A stretch of DNA of 64,000 bases from Effrenium voratum (lineage: Eukaryota > Sar > Dinophyceae > Suessiales > Symbiodiniaceae), in NCBI GenBank assembly GCA_963377175.1, contig CAUJNA010002112.1, forward strand, positions 1,081,997 through 1,145,996, in the 5' to 3' direction. A model generated the notes under the pieces. The model searched no databases. It was not told the DNA's origin and saw only the letters and a program-made list of their open reading frames with translations. Positions 1 through 10,518 of the stretch are shown piece after piece. Position 1 is the stretch's first letter. Each line of letters starts with the position of its first letter. Made by a program: the position numbers and the translations under genes.

Positions 1-86
1 TTTGCCTCTTGGTTGTGGGCTCCAAAACTGGTTGTACCAATCCCTAAAACCTGAAAAGCTAAGGGGATGGTTGGGAGCCACCAAGG
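1..86 (+). mobile_element. F11: right half of family F element
   Basis: Cut by the window start. It carries the family F right end: an AAAGCTAAGGGGATGG stretch followed by GGGAGCCACCAAG. Confidence 0.5.
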
Positions 87-199
87 CTTATGGGCTCCAA
101 AAATCGCTTGGAGGTGCAAAAAACAAAGCTCCACCTGGGTCCTCCGTCTCCGGGTTATTTCTCTGTTTTTCCGTTCTCCGGGATATTTCCAGGAGACCC

Positions 200-810
200 T
201 CTGAAAACTAGGAGTTTCAGGTGTTTCAAATGCAGGAATTCAAAAGCAGGAGTGGCTTGCAAAAGGCAGGAGTGAACATCAAAAACTAGGAGTGCTTCTT
301 GGGGGAAACAGTTGGATTCAAGTTGTGTTGTCTTTTTTCGTTGTTTTGGCGCGCAATTGTGCAACTCTGTGCACTATCCCAGCAATTATGCAACTCTGCA
401 CTGGAGTGGGTATTCCACTGATTTTACTACGCACACTCCGGAAACTCCGTCTTTTTTTGATTTGCGGGAGTTTGCGGGTTTTTGCGGGAGTTTTGCGGGC
501 TTTTTGCGGGTGTTTTGCGCCGAGTTTCAGGTGTGGTGCTTTCCGGTTTTGCCAATTTGTCGCCCAAAGGCAATAATTCCGAATTCAGAATAATTCTGAA
601 TTCTGAATAAATAATTCTGATTCAGGTGAACGATTCTGATTCAGGTGAATGATTCTGATTCAGAATATGTCTGAATTGGAGAGTTCCTTCCGTCAAGTAC
701 CGAATAATTGCGATTTCTAGAAGTTTCAGGTGTGCAAACCATTTCCAGAAGCGACAATCAATTTCTGGGAGTTTTACCTCAAAAACCAGGAGTTTGAAAA
801 CTCTGTGTTT
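200..810. repeat. block of short degenerate tandem repeats
   Basis: Three minisatellite-like patches. At 205-300 and 715-800, AAAAC(T)AGGAGT-type units recur every 15-30 bp. At 430-530, TTTGCGGG(AGTT) recurs about five times. At 610-665, ATTCTGATTCAGGTGAAYG recurs about three times. A near-perfect palindrome built on GAATTCAGAAT lies at about 582-604. No coding frame is convincing here. Confidence 0.55.
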
Positions 811-954
811 TTTCACTGAGACCCTCAAAAACTGGTAGTCTCCGGATTTTACGTGAAATTTCCATGATTTGGAAGATCCAGGCACATATTTCCCAGGAAG
901 TTTGACTTTATGTGGGGCCGTTTTCATCCACTGAAAGGAGGGACTCATCGGGAC

Positions 955-1039
955 TCCTCGCGAAGCGAATTCGAAATCGACAAATCGAGTCGCCTCCATG
1001 CTGCTCTGCAGGGCGGCAATGTGCAAGGGTGTACAGTGC
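955..1039 (-). CDS. candidate coding exon, ankyrin-repeat-like
   Basis: Seen: on the minus strand an AG|G acceptor at about 1041-1040 opens a frame reading CTPLHIAALQSSMEATR. TPLHIAA is the hallmark start of an ankyrin repeat, a helix-turn-helix protein-interaction module. The frame stays open to 622, but the sequence becomes low-complexity below about 950, so the exon probably ends there; the donor is not clear. A family D element ends about 30 bp upstream of the acceptor. The plus strand is also open and reads LHAALQGGN, so strand assignment is not certain. One repeat only; neighbouring repeats would have to lie on other exons. Function beyond possible protein binding is unknown. Confidence 0.4.
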
Positions 1040-1071
1040 CTCGGCTGATGAAAACACTACCAGCCCTACCA

Positions 1072-1219
1072 TCCCCCAAGTAATGAACACCCCCTGTTAA
1101 TGAACCCATGGTTATTAATATGGGGGTGTCTCTGTTTTTAGTGGGGATTCACTTTTGGAGGGGAACACCCCCCCAAGTTATTAATAAACTGGGGTTGATT
1201 AGTAAGGGGTCAACATTAG
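1072..1219 (+). mobile_element. D1: family D element
   Basis: The right arm GGTTGATTAGTAAGGGG + TCAACATTA is the inverse of the family start AATGTTGACCCC...TAATCAACC. The core TTTTAGTGGGGATTCACTTTTGGAGG is shared with D2. The left arm is degraded. Confidence 0.6.
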
Positions 1220-1505
1220 TTGTAAGTCCCTAATGTGTAGAAACCGGTTTGGATGTCCACCCCTGAAGAATATTACAGGACTACTAAAAAAGGACCAACG
1301 AAAAGGACCAACAGGGCAAGAAGAGGCGAAATCCCCAAAAAGCGCAAATCCAAACCTTACTCTAGATAATGGCTTAACTTATAGTAAGCCAGTGGCCTTG
1401 CTATAACTGTCATGAAACCAGACAATCGAACCGCGCAAAAGAAATGCATTCTTGGAAATTGGTTGCGCTTGAGCGCTGAAGTGAGTGCACCAGATTACCT
1501 CATGA

Positions 1506-1612
1506 TACGGTGGATGGACAAAATCCTGCACCACCCAACAAACCCTGGAATGATTCGATTTCCCTGTACATGCCAACAAACAATGGCTTCAACCATGGTT
1601 TCCATGACAGTA
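1506..1612 (+). mobile_element. A1: family A element
   Basis: Starts TACGGTGGATGGACAAAATCC and contains the family core AACCCTGGAATGATTCGATT and TACATGCCAACAAACAATGG. The right arm is truncated to a CATGACAGTA remnant. Confidence 0.6.
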
Positions 1613-1845
1613 GAACAAGAAGTGGGTGTGCACCAAACCTCGTGATGGAAGTGCTTGTCTTAAAATCAGGGGACCCCTCAAAATGCTCGTCTTCCTTTCG
1701 GTTTCCCCCTTTGAAAATGGTCAACGGGGATTCCAACAATAAACAGACACCCCCAAAGAACGGGAATCCCAGAAACCAACCCCTTCAAACCAACCAAAAG
1801 GGGTGTCCCATCGTTTCCCCAAACAAAAACACACTCAGATATCAT

Positions 1846-1956
1846 CAGGGATTACATTATACACCTGAACATTGCTTTGTAAATGGTGGTTTCCCTTTGG
1901 TTTGGTGGAACATGCCATGTTGCAAACGGGCAAAATGTAACTTTTCAGGAGCCCTG
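1846..1956 (+). mobile_element. J1: family J element, 5-bp target duplication ATCAT
   Basis: Termini are CAGGGATTACATT...CAGGAGCCCTG, flanked on both sides by ATCAT (1841-1845 and 1957-1961). Shares its core TAAATGGTGGTTTCCCTTT and GGGCAAAATGTA with J2 and J3. Confidence 0.75.
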
Positions 1957-1984
1957 ATCATCTTTGTGAGTATTCTGCCCCCGG

Positions 1985-2126
1985 AGCGAGCGAGCGAGCG
2001 AGCGGAAGACGCCGCAGACGGATCGCGGATCCGCGCTCGCTGTCCGAGCTGCAAGCGGCCATGGGGGTCGCTCCTCAGCAGCGCGAAGCACTTGGCGACG
2101 ATGCTCAGCGTCATCTCCACGGCAGC
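1985..2126 (-). CDS. candidate coding exon, function unknown
   Basis: Seen: an AG|G acceptor at 2128-2127 opens a minus-strand frame reading AAVEMTLSIVAKCFALLRSD and on to about 1985. Roughly 95% of the first 28 codons end in G or C, far above the surrounding DNA. The 3' part runs into a GAGC tetranucleotide repeat (1981-2001) and the exon probably ends near it. A family F element lies just upstream and J1 just downstream, so the island is bracketed by small elements. The plus strand is also open (LSELQAAMGVAPQQREALGD) but with weaker wobble bias. No family recognised. Confidence 0.4.
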
Positions 2127-2160
2127 CTTTCGGATTCATCGATAATCCTCGCTTGCGAAG

Positions 2161-2262
2161 TCTGCTCCCCTGCAAAAAAGTGTTTAACTTTTAGTGGCTT
2201 AGTGGAAAACCCATGAGTTGGCAAAAAGTTCTCAAGTCCTAACAGCCCTTGGCAAGATGCAC
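2161..2262 (+). mobile_element. F1: family F element, degraded
   Basis: CTGCTCCCCTGCAAAAAAG followed by TTTAACTTTTAGTGG, the family F left half. The right half diverges into CCTAACAGCCCTTGGCAAGA, shared with F4. Confidence 0.5.
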
Positions 2263-2314
2263 CAAAGGATCCCTCGATTTCCGTGGGCGCAAAGAAACAG
2301 CTTCTACCCTTGCA

Positions 2315-2437
2315 CCCGGTCCTCCAGTGGAGAGGATAGAATAAGGCTACCACCCTTTTTTCGGTCTTGTCTATTTTTGTGGGGGAACCCTCCCCCCAAC
2401 AAAAAATTGGTGAGAAAGGGCACTACCGGGGGACCTT
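2315..2437 (+). mobile_element. B1: family B element
   Basis: GGTCCTCCAGTGGAGAGG, then AGAATAAGGCTACC, GGGGAACCCTCCC and GGTGAGAAAGGGCACTACC up to GGGGGACC. Ends mutated; no target duplication visible. Confidence 0.65.
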
Positions 2438-3200
2438 GTTGTTGCTTGATCTTAAAAGGGCGGAGAACCCAGAATTGCTTTGCCTGCTTTCAGCCGGAAA
2501 TTTGCGGATTCGTCTTTGGGAGAGCAGAAGGTTGAATTTCTTACCTTTGCTTGTTCGCCCCCTGGAAAATGATAAAATATGTCCAGCTGTGAAATTGATT
2601 CCCTTTAAACACCAACAGCGGAAAAAAGAAATACTTATTTCAGCAAATGGAAGGACATTAACATGGGTGTGCCTTTTTGTTGAGGGTACCCTTTTTATGG
2701 TTGTTTTAATGGGGAAACATTTTTTATTTTTTTTAAATGAAAAGGGGCTCCTCCAGCCTCCGAAAGAGGAAGAAGGGTGCCACTAAAGTGGTCCAAACCC
2801 AAAAAGTGACTAAAGTCCAGGAACTCAGGGAGTCAGGGAGTGAGACAACTAACAGTTGCCTCTTTATCTACCTCTGGCAATTCCAACTCAACAATGGGAC
2901 ATGTCACTCCAAATTGTGGTTGGTGAATTCCAACTTTCTTATCGGTAGTTTGAGGGGCCAGGTACGCAAATCAGGAGGTCTTTCGGGTGTTAGGAAAACC
3001 AAAGAGCAAATCCAACACTTCGCGGACCACAGGACTAACATCTGTCTAAAAATGAATGGCCAAAGTGGTGTGCAGCGCTCCAACGTGCTGTGACACAACC
3101 TTGGCGACTTTGAACCAGAAGGAACAGGCGACCATCAATACACACGCACCCATATAAAAACAGGCAGGACTGATCTGGTCATGTTGGTACTTGCTTTAAC
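2438..3200. other. non-coding stretch with a family E remnant
   Basis: A family E right half lies at 2786-2843 (GGTCCAAACCCAAAAAGTGAC...GGGAGTGAG). Otherwise no gene or structured repeat is visible. Confidence 0.4.
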
Positions 3201-3229
3201 ATTTTGTTACGTGTGTGTGCGCCAATGTG

Positions 3230-3536
3230 CGTGTGTGTGTGTGGGGTGTGTGTGTGGGGTGTGTGTGTGGTGTGTGTGTGTGTGTGGTGTGTGGTGTGTG
3301 GTGTGTGGTGTGTGGTGTGTGGTGTGTGGTGTGTATATATATGTGTGTGTGTATGTATGTATGTATGTATGTATGTATGTATGTATGTATGTATGTATGT
3401 ATGTATGTATGTGTGTGTGTATGTATGTATGTATGTATGTATGTATGTATGTATGTATGTATGTATGTATGTATGTATGTATGTATGTATGTATGTGTAT
3501 GTGTGTATGTGTGTGTGTGTATGTCTGTGTGTGTAG

Positions 3537-3612
<76 letters not shown>

Positions 3613-3662
3613 GTGTGTGTGTGTGTATGTGTGTGTGTGTGTGTAAGTGTGTAGGTGTGTAA

Positions 3663-3750
<88 letters not shown>

Positions 3751-3756
3751 GCGCGC

Positions 3757-3791
<35 letters not shown>

Positions 3792-4170
3792 TGTGTGTGT
3801 GTCCATGTGTGTGTGTGTGTGCCCATGTGTGTGTCTGTGTGTGTCCATGTGTGTGTGTGTGGATGTGTGGGTGGGTGGGTGGGTGGGCGGGCGAGCGGGC
3901 GGGTGGGCGGGCGGGTGGGTGGGTGGGTGGGTGGGTGGGTGCGTGCGTGTGTGGGTGTGTGCGTGTGTGGGTGTGTGGGTGTGTGCGCGAGTGTGTCTGT
4001 GTGTCTTTGTGTCTGTGCGTGGGTGTGTGTGTGTGTGTCTGTGTTTGTGTCTGTGTCTGAGTCTGTGTCTGCGTCTGTGTGTGTGTGTGTGTCTGAATCT
4101 GTGTGTGAGTGTGTCTGTAATTATCAGTGTCTGCGTCTGTGTCTGTGTCTGTGTGTGTGTCTGCGCAGGT
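3230..4170 (+). repeat. compound GT-rich microsatellite array
   Basis: Ordered blocks: GTGTGGT (3240-3335), GTAT (3345-3495), GT (3541-3610), GTGC (3676-3795), GGGT/GGGC (3868-3945), then degraded GTCTGT to about 4170. Long Cys/Val or His/Thr open frames here come from repeat translation and are not genes. The GGGT/GGGC block can form G-quadruplexes. Confidence 0.95.
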
Positions 4171-4179
4171 GCGTCGCAC

Positions 4180-4640
4180 GACGTGTTGCAATCCACGATC
4201 TATGCTGTTGGAAAGTCTTGGCTCAAACGCTCCACATGGCCGTTTCACTGAGTCCATAGCAGTACCATCTCATACGAATCTCCGCCCATGAGTGGGTTCT
4301 TCGCTGTGGCAGGGGTGTTTTGGGTTGGTGTGTTTTGCGGGACGCCCGAAAATGGCGCAAAACGGTGTTGTTGCTTTCCCTTGAAAACCACGAAGAAGGA
4401 CACCTAGATTGGACTGGGAAATGGGTCTGGGTGAAAATAGGGATTTGGCCCCCCCCCTTCCTGTGGTGAAAACGGCACCCTCCAAAATAATCCCCTTGCA
4501 ATATGAAGGCAAAATCACTATCAGGGATATTTGAGGCCCCCGCAACGATCCTCAGAAAAGATACACGCCTCCAAAGGGTAATTATTGCCTGTTCTCTCGG
4601 TCTGTTCTTTTACTAGACTTTCTCAGAACAAGGTGTACTC
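4180..4640. other. non-coding stretch
   Basis: No feature recognised beyond a run of C at about 4450-4458. Confidence 0.3.
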
Positions 4641-4738
4641 ACAAAACACAGACACACAACCCCGTTCGGCCGACGAGCCTTCACTGCATAGCCCCGTTCC
4701 AAGCGATTCAGGCCTGCCGACGACCGGACGACCGCCAT
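4640..4738 (-). CDS. candidate coding exon, function unknown
   Basis: Seen: minus-strand frame MAVVRSSAGLNRLERGYAVK continuing ARRPNG, with GC-rich wobble positions, then a possible GT donor (GGG|GTTGTGTG). The 5' end abuts the family H element H1. The RSSAxLN core recurs in the candidate exon at 14.5 kb (LRSSAELNDQEA). I recall similar V-x-GL-x(5)-LNG stretches as common in dinoflagellate predicted proteins, but could not check it here. The plus strand is also partly open. No function assigned. Confidence 0.35.
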
Positions 4739-4830
4739 AGGTGTCCTTTGGGGAAAATGGATGGCCTGGTAGATTATTAAACAAACAGGTCAACCAGGGC
4801 CGTCTATTTTCTACCTATTTCTGGCGAAAC
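4736..4830 (+). mobile_element. H1: family H element
   Basis: CATAGGTGTCCTTTGGGGAA, ATGGATGGCCTGGTAGATTA and GGTCAACCAGGGC-CGTCTA. The element is partly self-complementary. Same orientation as H2-H4. Confidence 0.5.
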
Positions 4831-5031
4831 AGCCAAAACATTATAGTACCGCATTTTGGTTTGGCTTTTAAGGGAAAACGCCCATTTTTGGGTGTCCGTG
4901 TGTTGAGACACACCTGTGCGTTTGAGGATGTTTTAAGGGTTAAGGGAAACCAACAGGAAACTAGGCATGTTAGGGGTCCCCTGACCCAATACAGTGGCTC
5001 CTACTAACCCCAAACTACCCCAGGAGTTTAA

Positions 5032-5151
5032 TACGGTGGATGCTTGCGAAATCCCATTCGCATCACCGTTCAGAAAACCTGGAATCATGTTTCCCCTTTA
5101 AATACCAACGATAGCTTCAACCATGGTGCAGGTTTTCTTCGATGCACAGTA
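5032..5151 (+). mobile_element. A2: family A element
   Basis: TACGGTGGATGCTTGCGAAAT ... AACCTGGAATCATG, TTAAATACCAACGATAG, ACCATGGTGCAGG ... GCACAGTA. TA at both ends. Confidence 0.6.
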
Positions 5152-5248
5152 GGATAGACAGCCATATTTCGGGGATAGTTGACACATTCTTGCCCGAAAT
5201 TGGGTGGTTTCAGTTTGGTTTAGCCTTCAAGCAACCCCAAAAAAGGGG

Positions 5249-5337
5249 TACCTGGACCCTCAAACTAGCCATAGGCAATTCACCCCATAATTGCGGGGCA
5301 ACAACCCATGTTTAAGGGATTTTGGGTGGTGCAGGTA
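5249..5337 (+). mobile_element. I1: family I element
   Basis: Starts TACCTGGACCCTCAAACTA and ends GGTGGTGCAGGTA; the core AATTCACCCCATAATTG...CATGTTTAAGG matches the other I copies. Confidence 0.6.
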
Positions 5338-5667
5338 GCCTTAAAAGCACCCACATAACCCCGTATTTTGTCACCCACATTCTCCCTGGAACGGAATCTG
5401 TCAAAACCGGCCATTGTGTTTGTTTCAGGTGTTAACGTCATTTTTCGTGGTTTTTCCAGTGGTCATTCCATGTAAAGGACCTTTTGATCAGCCCCGACAA
5501 CAAGTGTCTGGTTTTCTGGGTGTGGAAGCCGAGTTGGTCTCTGGAAATGGGCGCTTTGCGCCCCCAATGCCGGGATCCTTCTTTCTAGAAAACCAAAGGC
5601 CCCAAAAACCGCTGGTTGTGTTGAAAACAACGATGGTTGAACAGAATGCACAAGGAATCAACCCTAG

Positions 5668-5721
5668 AACTGTGGTCCAGACCCGAAAAGGGACTCAAGT
5701 ACAAACGGAGCTCGGGAAGTG
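5668..5721 (+). mobile_element. family E right-half remnant
   Basis: GTGGTCCAGACCCGAAAAGGG then GGAGCTCGGGAAGTGAG, the 3' half of family E. Confidence 0.45.
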
Positions 5722-5848
5722 AGCAGGCGTGCTCTTGCTTTCAAGCTGCCAAACTGATGTGGCGAAGCGGCGCTTGCCACGGGATGGGCCACCGCGAGCT
5801 TTAAGAACAGGTTTCTTCGGACGAAGATTGGAAAGGTTCAAGGGAGGC

Positions 5849-5954
5849 CTCACTTCCCAAGTTGACTGGCCGAAAAAAAGTCCTGGCACTTTTTATTTAC
5901 CACTGAAATGGTCCAAACCCAAAAAGTTTAAAGTCCACCAACTCAGGAAGTGAG
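5849..5954 (+). mobile_element. E1: family E element, target duplication AGGC
   Basis: CTCACTTCCCAAG...CTCAGGAAGTGAG termini, flanked by AGGC on both sides (5845-5848, 5955-5958). Core TTTACCACTGAAATGGTCCA and AACCCAAAAAG. Confidence 0.8.
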
Positions 5955-6280
5955 AGGCGATAACCAAGGTTCTGACCTGGAATAACTGGAGTTACTTGGC
6001 TAATGATCATGGTTGTAACCTACTTATACTAGGTGGGTTGAACATCCACGTAAGGGTGGAGGACCAAAAAGTCCCCTTCTTCCACAGCTTCCCGAATCCC
6101 GGCAGGCTCTCAGACACAGCGCAAATCCGTCATGACAACTGCTGGACATATGTTCCTGTTTGTTTTGTTTTGCGTTTTTTCTTCTCCGGGGGACTCAAGC
6201 AAATGGACGTCTCCCTTTTGGGACCTTTCACAAATCATCTGTTGGGTGAGTGTAAAGTGAGTTTCGTTTTGGTGAAAGGG

Positions 6281-6386
6281 CTGTGGGTCAAAAATGGGTA
6301 GCCAAAATGGAACCCTGGTAAATGGAACCAATAACTAAAACCTGCGGTCCAATTCCTGGTGGTTTAATTTTGACCCATACCCAAAG
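6281..6386 (+). mobile_element. K1: family K element
   Basis: CTGTGGGTCAAAAATGGG ... CCCTGGTAAATGGAACCA ... CCTGGTGGTTTAATTTTGAC, ending CCATACCCAAAG. CT...AG termini; no target duplication seen. Confidence 0.55.
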
Positions 6387-6564
6387 AAGTCTAGGGCTGC
6401 GTGCCTTCCACCCCGAAGCGCTCGTAAAAAAGTTGGTAGATGGCCTGGGAGGTGGAGCTCGCCCAAAGACCCGCGCCCAAGCTACGGATGCCGCATCCCA
6501 ACTAAACCAACTAAAAACCAACTAAAAATCTAACAGGAACCGGACGATTCACTGGGAACCGCCA

Positions 6565-6692
6565 CTAGGTTTTCCAGTAGAGAGGTTAGAACAAGTTGGT
6601 ACCCTATTTTTTTCCCAGGACGTCCATTTTAGTGAGGACAACTCCGCCAAAAAAGTTGGGTGAGAAAGGGCAGACCTAGCTGGGGCACCTAG
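6565..6692 (+). mobile_element. B2: family B element
   Basis: CTAGGTTTTCCAGTAGAGAGG ... GGGGCACCTAG. It is preceded by GGACGATTCACTGGGAACCG, the same flank that precedes B6 at 38.9 kb, so the two copies share ancestry beyond the element. Confidence 0.7.
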
Positions 6693-6699
6693 GATCCAC

Positions 6700-7187
6700 A
6701 AGATACGGATGCCGCATCCGACTTTTTGTGGCCCTTCACGCCCAGGAACTTGGATGTTCAGACCTGAACCCTCTAAAGTTCCCTGAACACTTGGTTGCCC
6801 CGAACATCTGAGGTGACTTCCCTTTTTGTTGGGGTATAGTTTGAGGGTCCAGCTATGTGTGAAAATAGAGATTTGGACCCCGGAAACTTTCGGGGGTCCT
6901 TGTGGTGTCCGACAAAAAAGACCCCGAAAGCTCGCTACTTGCCGATGTGCTGTACAAAAGAAAGCAAAAGCGGATACCTGGACCCGAAAGAACTACCCAT
7001 CAAAAAGTTGGAACATTCGCCAACTCCATAACTTTGGGTTGCAAAGAGACATGTTTTAGTCGGGCACTTTGACATATCCGCCCCTGGATAGAGGGGAAGG
7101 CTGACCATGCATGGCCTTAAGGGGTGACTATGGGAGGGCTATGACTGATTCACCCATTAAGACTTCCTATTTAGGCAACCACCACCA
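6700..7187. other. non-coding stretch with family I fragment
   Basis: At 6976-7060 there is a family I left half (TACCTGGACCCGAAAGAACT, ATAACTTTGGGTTGC). Nothing else recognised. Confidence 0.4.
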
Positions 7188-7322
7188 TACTGTGGATGGA
7201 CGAAATCTTGCACCACCTAACAAACCCTGGAATGATTCGATTCCCCTGTAAATACCAACAAGAAATCGTTTCAACCATGGTTTCAAAGTGGTGCGAAATG
7301 GATTTTGCAACCATCCACAGTA
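7188..7322 (+). mobile_element. A3: family A element, near full length
   Basis: TACTGTGGATGGACGAAATC ... AACCCTGGAATGATTCGATT, CCCCTGTAAATACCAACAAG, AACCATGGTTTCAAAG, GGTGCGAAATGGATTTTG ... CCATCCACAGTA. TA at both ends. Confidence 0.8.
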
Positions 7323-8455
7323 GTTTGTCACCATGGCGCGTTGGACAAGATGTGCTGAACCTAGCCTGGCCTCCCTCTAAGGGATCCCAAGGATTATTTT
7401 CAAATCCCCACCCCCGTTAAAGTGGAATTTAATTCGGGGGGGTGATCCATCAAATGTATGGCAACCCATTTTCCCTATGGGGGAAGGCTGGGTAAATGGT
7501 TGCCTTATCATGGTTGCCTTCTCATGGTTGGCTTTATGCCCTATTAAGACGTGAATCCCAAGTCACTGTAAACTCAAGGCAAAGGCAGATCTGACCATGC
7601 CAGAGATTCTGCGCTTACGCACTTATGCACTTACGTACTTACGTACTTACGTACTTATACATGAGTTGTAAGAATACCTGCATGCCTTTCTTGAAAAACC
7701 AAGCCATCGCCGACTCATTGGCAGTTTCGAAAACGGAGGGACCATGGCACTGCGCGATACACTGCTTGTGTCGTTGCTCATCATATCCTATCACACAGGT
7801 AGAGGAATACAGAAAGCCAATTCTAAGTCTCCAAGTGTTTAATACGAGGATCTCAAAAAACACATACACACACAAACGCAAAATCCTATGATCATGACTT
7901 GCTTTGGTTTTAACAAGTACCCCCACACCTTGGGTTCTTACCTGGAGTCTCCATGACCCTTACAAAATGGTTGGTCATTACCCAAGATAAAGAAATGGGT
8001 CATGGACCCAAGTTTATGTTGGGTCAGAAAGGGGTATATGTTTCCTTGTGGTTGGGTCAATGTTTGGAGGTTTGTTCGGAGCCACGGGGCCGACCAATTC
8101 GTGTGGAGCATGTACTGCTCCAACTCCTGGCAAGGTGCTGGGCAGTTGGTTCGTGTTGCTTCGGTGTCAAGATAGTAAGTGGCAAGGAACTTAGGTGAAT
8201 GAGCCTCAGAATGGCGAATCAAAGGGAAACCATGGAAACTCCCCCAATTTGGCGGGCCAATATCTTGAGAAACCCCGGTAAACTTACGAAGTCCCAAAGA
8301 CTTTCGGTCACACCCAAGTTCACGCTTCATACCAGAGAACCTCCTCAGTTCTTATTTCAGGACCCTTCATGGGCCAAAACCTTCCTGTGCTCATGGAGAT
8401 TCGCAAGTCTTGCACCACGGTTGTTGAGACCATGGTTGGAAGGTGATGCATGAGT
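7323..8455. other. non-coding stretch
   Basis: Holds a short ACTTACGT tandem at about 7611-7660. No gene seen. Confidence 0.35.
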
Positions 8456-8541
8456 TACTGTGGATGAACAAAAAACTCCTGAAAAGGAGTCGAATCATTG
8501 TTGGGTTTCCCGGGTGCGAAATGGATTGTGCAACCATCCAA
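8456..8541 (-). mobile_element. A4: family A element, partial
   Basis: TACTGTGGATGAACAAAAAAC ... GGTGCGAAATGGATTGTG-CAACCATCCA. Confidence 0.5.
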
Positions 8542-8908
8542 CTTGGCTTTTGCCACTTGGGTGTTCGGCCACGTTACTCAGCTGTGGGAAATCGGTCAGT
8601 TATAACACCCACTTGTGAGTCCCCGTTCAGTGGAGTTGCCGTTTATGCGTTGGCCACTTACTAACCTGGCGACTCGAACACCCAAGTATGGCTCCGAATC
8701 AATGGATCGATTTTCCGTCCTTGGCGCTATTCATGCCAGGACTTGTGCTGGCAGGTGGTGACGAAGACAAATTGGCCTCGGCTGGAGTCCGGCTCTTCAA
8801 GCAGACTTCAGAACACCACGCAACCACCCCAACACGGGCCCCCTCAAAAGAAAGACTACGGCTTTCCGCATGGAAATAGCTCCTGGTATCGGCAGTTAGC
8901 ACCACACC

Positions 8909-9325
8909 CTAAAACAGAAGGGTATTTGGAGGTGGTGAGGCAGGAGAACAATGCGTTGCCAATACGGAAATATACAAATAACAACACGAGAGAACGGGGT
9001 TGAGTCGGTGACCGAGCGTCTCAGACAGAATGGGGAACTCCTGAACGCTCCAAAGCTGCCCCAAACCATCTCGAACGAGCCTATCTGGGCCTATCGACCC
9101 CAAAGCTTCCAGCTGTTGAGGAAAAACCAAACTTACAGTGGATGGGACAACATCCAGATTTCCGGTTGGAGTGTCTGGGATTGAAACAAGTGACTGCAAA
9201 AGGCTACCAACTGTTGCGCTTGTCTTTGGTATTGCCAAACAAACTTGAAACCGCTGGATTTCTGTATCCCTCCGGATGGAATGGAATGGACAAAAGCCAA
9301 CAAGCACTGGGATAAACCCATCCAC
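8909..9325 (-). CDS. open frame of 138 codons, doubtful
   Basis: One of the longest non-repeat frames in the first 10 kb (TTG- or GTG-type start, stop at 8909). Composition is ordinary, with no motif, signal peptide or membrane segment recognised. The plus strand is open across 8951-9184. A short segment (GAGCCTATCTGGGC, then GACCCCAAAGCTTYCAGCT) recurs at about 59,715-59,750, which suggests part of the region is a dispersed repeat rather than a gene. GC content is not raised as it is in the better islands. Confidence 0.15.
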   Translation of the reverse strand: MDGFIPVLVGFCPFHSIRRDTEIQRFQVCLAIPKTSATVGSLLQSLVSIPDTPTGNLDVVPSTVSLVFPQQLEALGSIGPDRLVRDGLGQLWSVQEFPILSETLGHRLNPVLSCCYLYISVLATHCSPASPPPNTLLF

Positions 9326-9694
9326 CTGGCGGTGTGTTGTCCATCCCCTTTCAGGATTTTGTCCAGCCCGCTCGATCGCTTTGTGTGTGTGGCAATGGTT
9401 TGTGGGGCTGTGTTAAAGGGAAGCCAACGCAACACCCCTGTTTTGGGGTAAAAGCCCTTTCTTTAGGGGACCCCTGGAAAAAGGGAGGTTGTCCTGTTGG
9501 CTGCCCTTGAAAACCATCCGGCAAGGGGTATCAAAAAAGACAGAGGACACCCATATTGACCTTGTTGGTAATAGCTATAAGAGTTGGACAGTATTCAGCA
9601 CAGAAACATAGCCAACGAATCAAGATAGCCATTACAACTATAAGTGTAATGAATATGTCCATGTTGCTTAAAGTGTTCCAGTTTTTGTTGATAT

Positions 9695-9811
9695 CTTAAA
9701 ATTACCGCATGAAACTACCCCAACAAAAATCGCAGTTCACCAACCATTGGTGCGGGGGGATGCAAACAGCTATGTTTAAGTTGGATTTTTCAGGGGGTCC
9801 AGGTACCTGAC
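9695..9811 (+). mobile_element. I3: family I element, degraded
   Basis: GAAACTACCCCAAC ... CTATGTTTAAGTTGG ... GGTCCAGGTACC at the right end. A similar degraded copy lies at about 9905-10,045. Confidence 0.45.
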
Positions 9812-10518
9812 CCATGGTGTCCAATCGGTGTGTTGTGAAACGGGGGAGCCTTAGCCCAAAACAATGGCTTCCCTACTAAAAAGAAGAGGAAAACAACAAG
9901 GACCAAAGGTAGCTGGACCCTCTACATTCCAACTTGAAAATTGGGTTTCCAGTTTTGTTGCCACCTCAAACTACCAAAAAGAAAAGACATTCACCAACCA
10001 TGATATTGAGTTGCAACACCATTGCTTAAGTTCGCTTTGTTCGGGGGGAGGGGGGGTCCAAACCCTCCAAAAAGACCATGTTGGGTCCAAACATGTCCGT
10101 TGGGTTTGTCCAGTGCACGAGTTACTCAATGGACAATCGCTTCCTGGAGCTCAGCCATAGGCTTTTAGGGAGCGGGGAGTTGCAGTTGCCTCTTGCTTGT
10201 TCATCCCGCGAAAACGAAAGATGAGAATGTAGGTCCAGTGAAGTCGGAACCCCGGAGAAACAACCAACGGCTGCGAGCGGAACCTGGGAACCCCCAGAAG
10301 TACGCAGGTTGATTTTCAGAGACGGGGGTGTTCCAATTTGGTGGGATTCCCCTCTACTAATGGGACATTTCAGCCAAGGGAAGGACATCCTCCTTTTTTT
10401 GAGGGTACCCCTTTGTGTGAGGCTACCCTTTTTTTTAATGTCTCTTTTCAAAAGCCGCAAAAACAAAAGAGAAAAACCTGGGCAGCCCCAAAAAACCGGA
10501 CAAACCACGGCCCCAAAC

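Noticed and set aside
1510..2145. 211-codon plus frame
   Set aside because: It crosses elements A1 and J1 and unrelated DNA before a GC-rich island.
3179..4259. Several 100-350 codon frames of His/Thr or Cys/Val
   Set aside because: They are translations of the GT-rich microsatellite in every frame.
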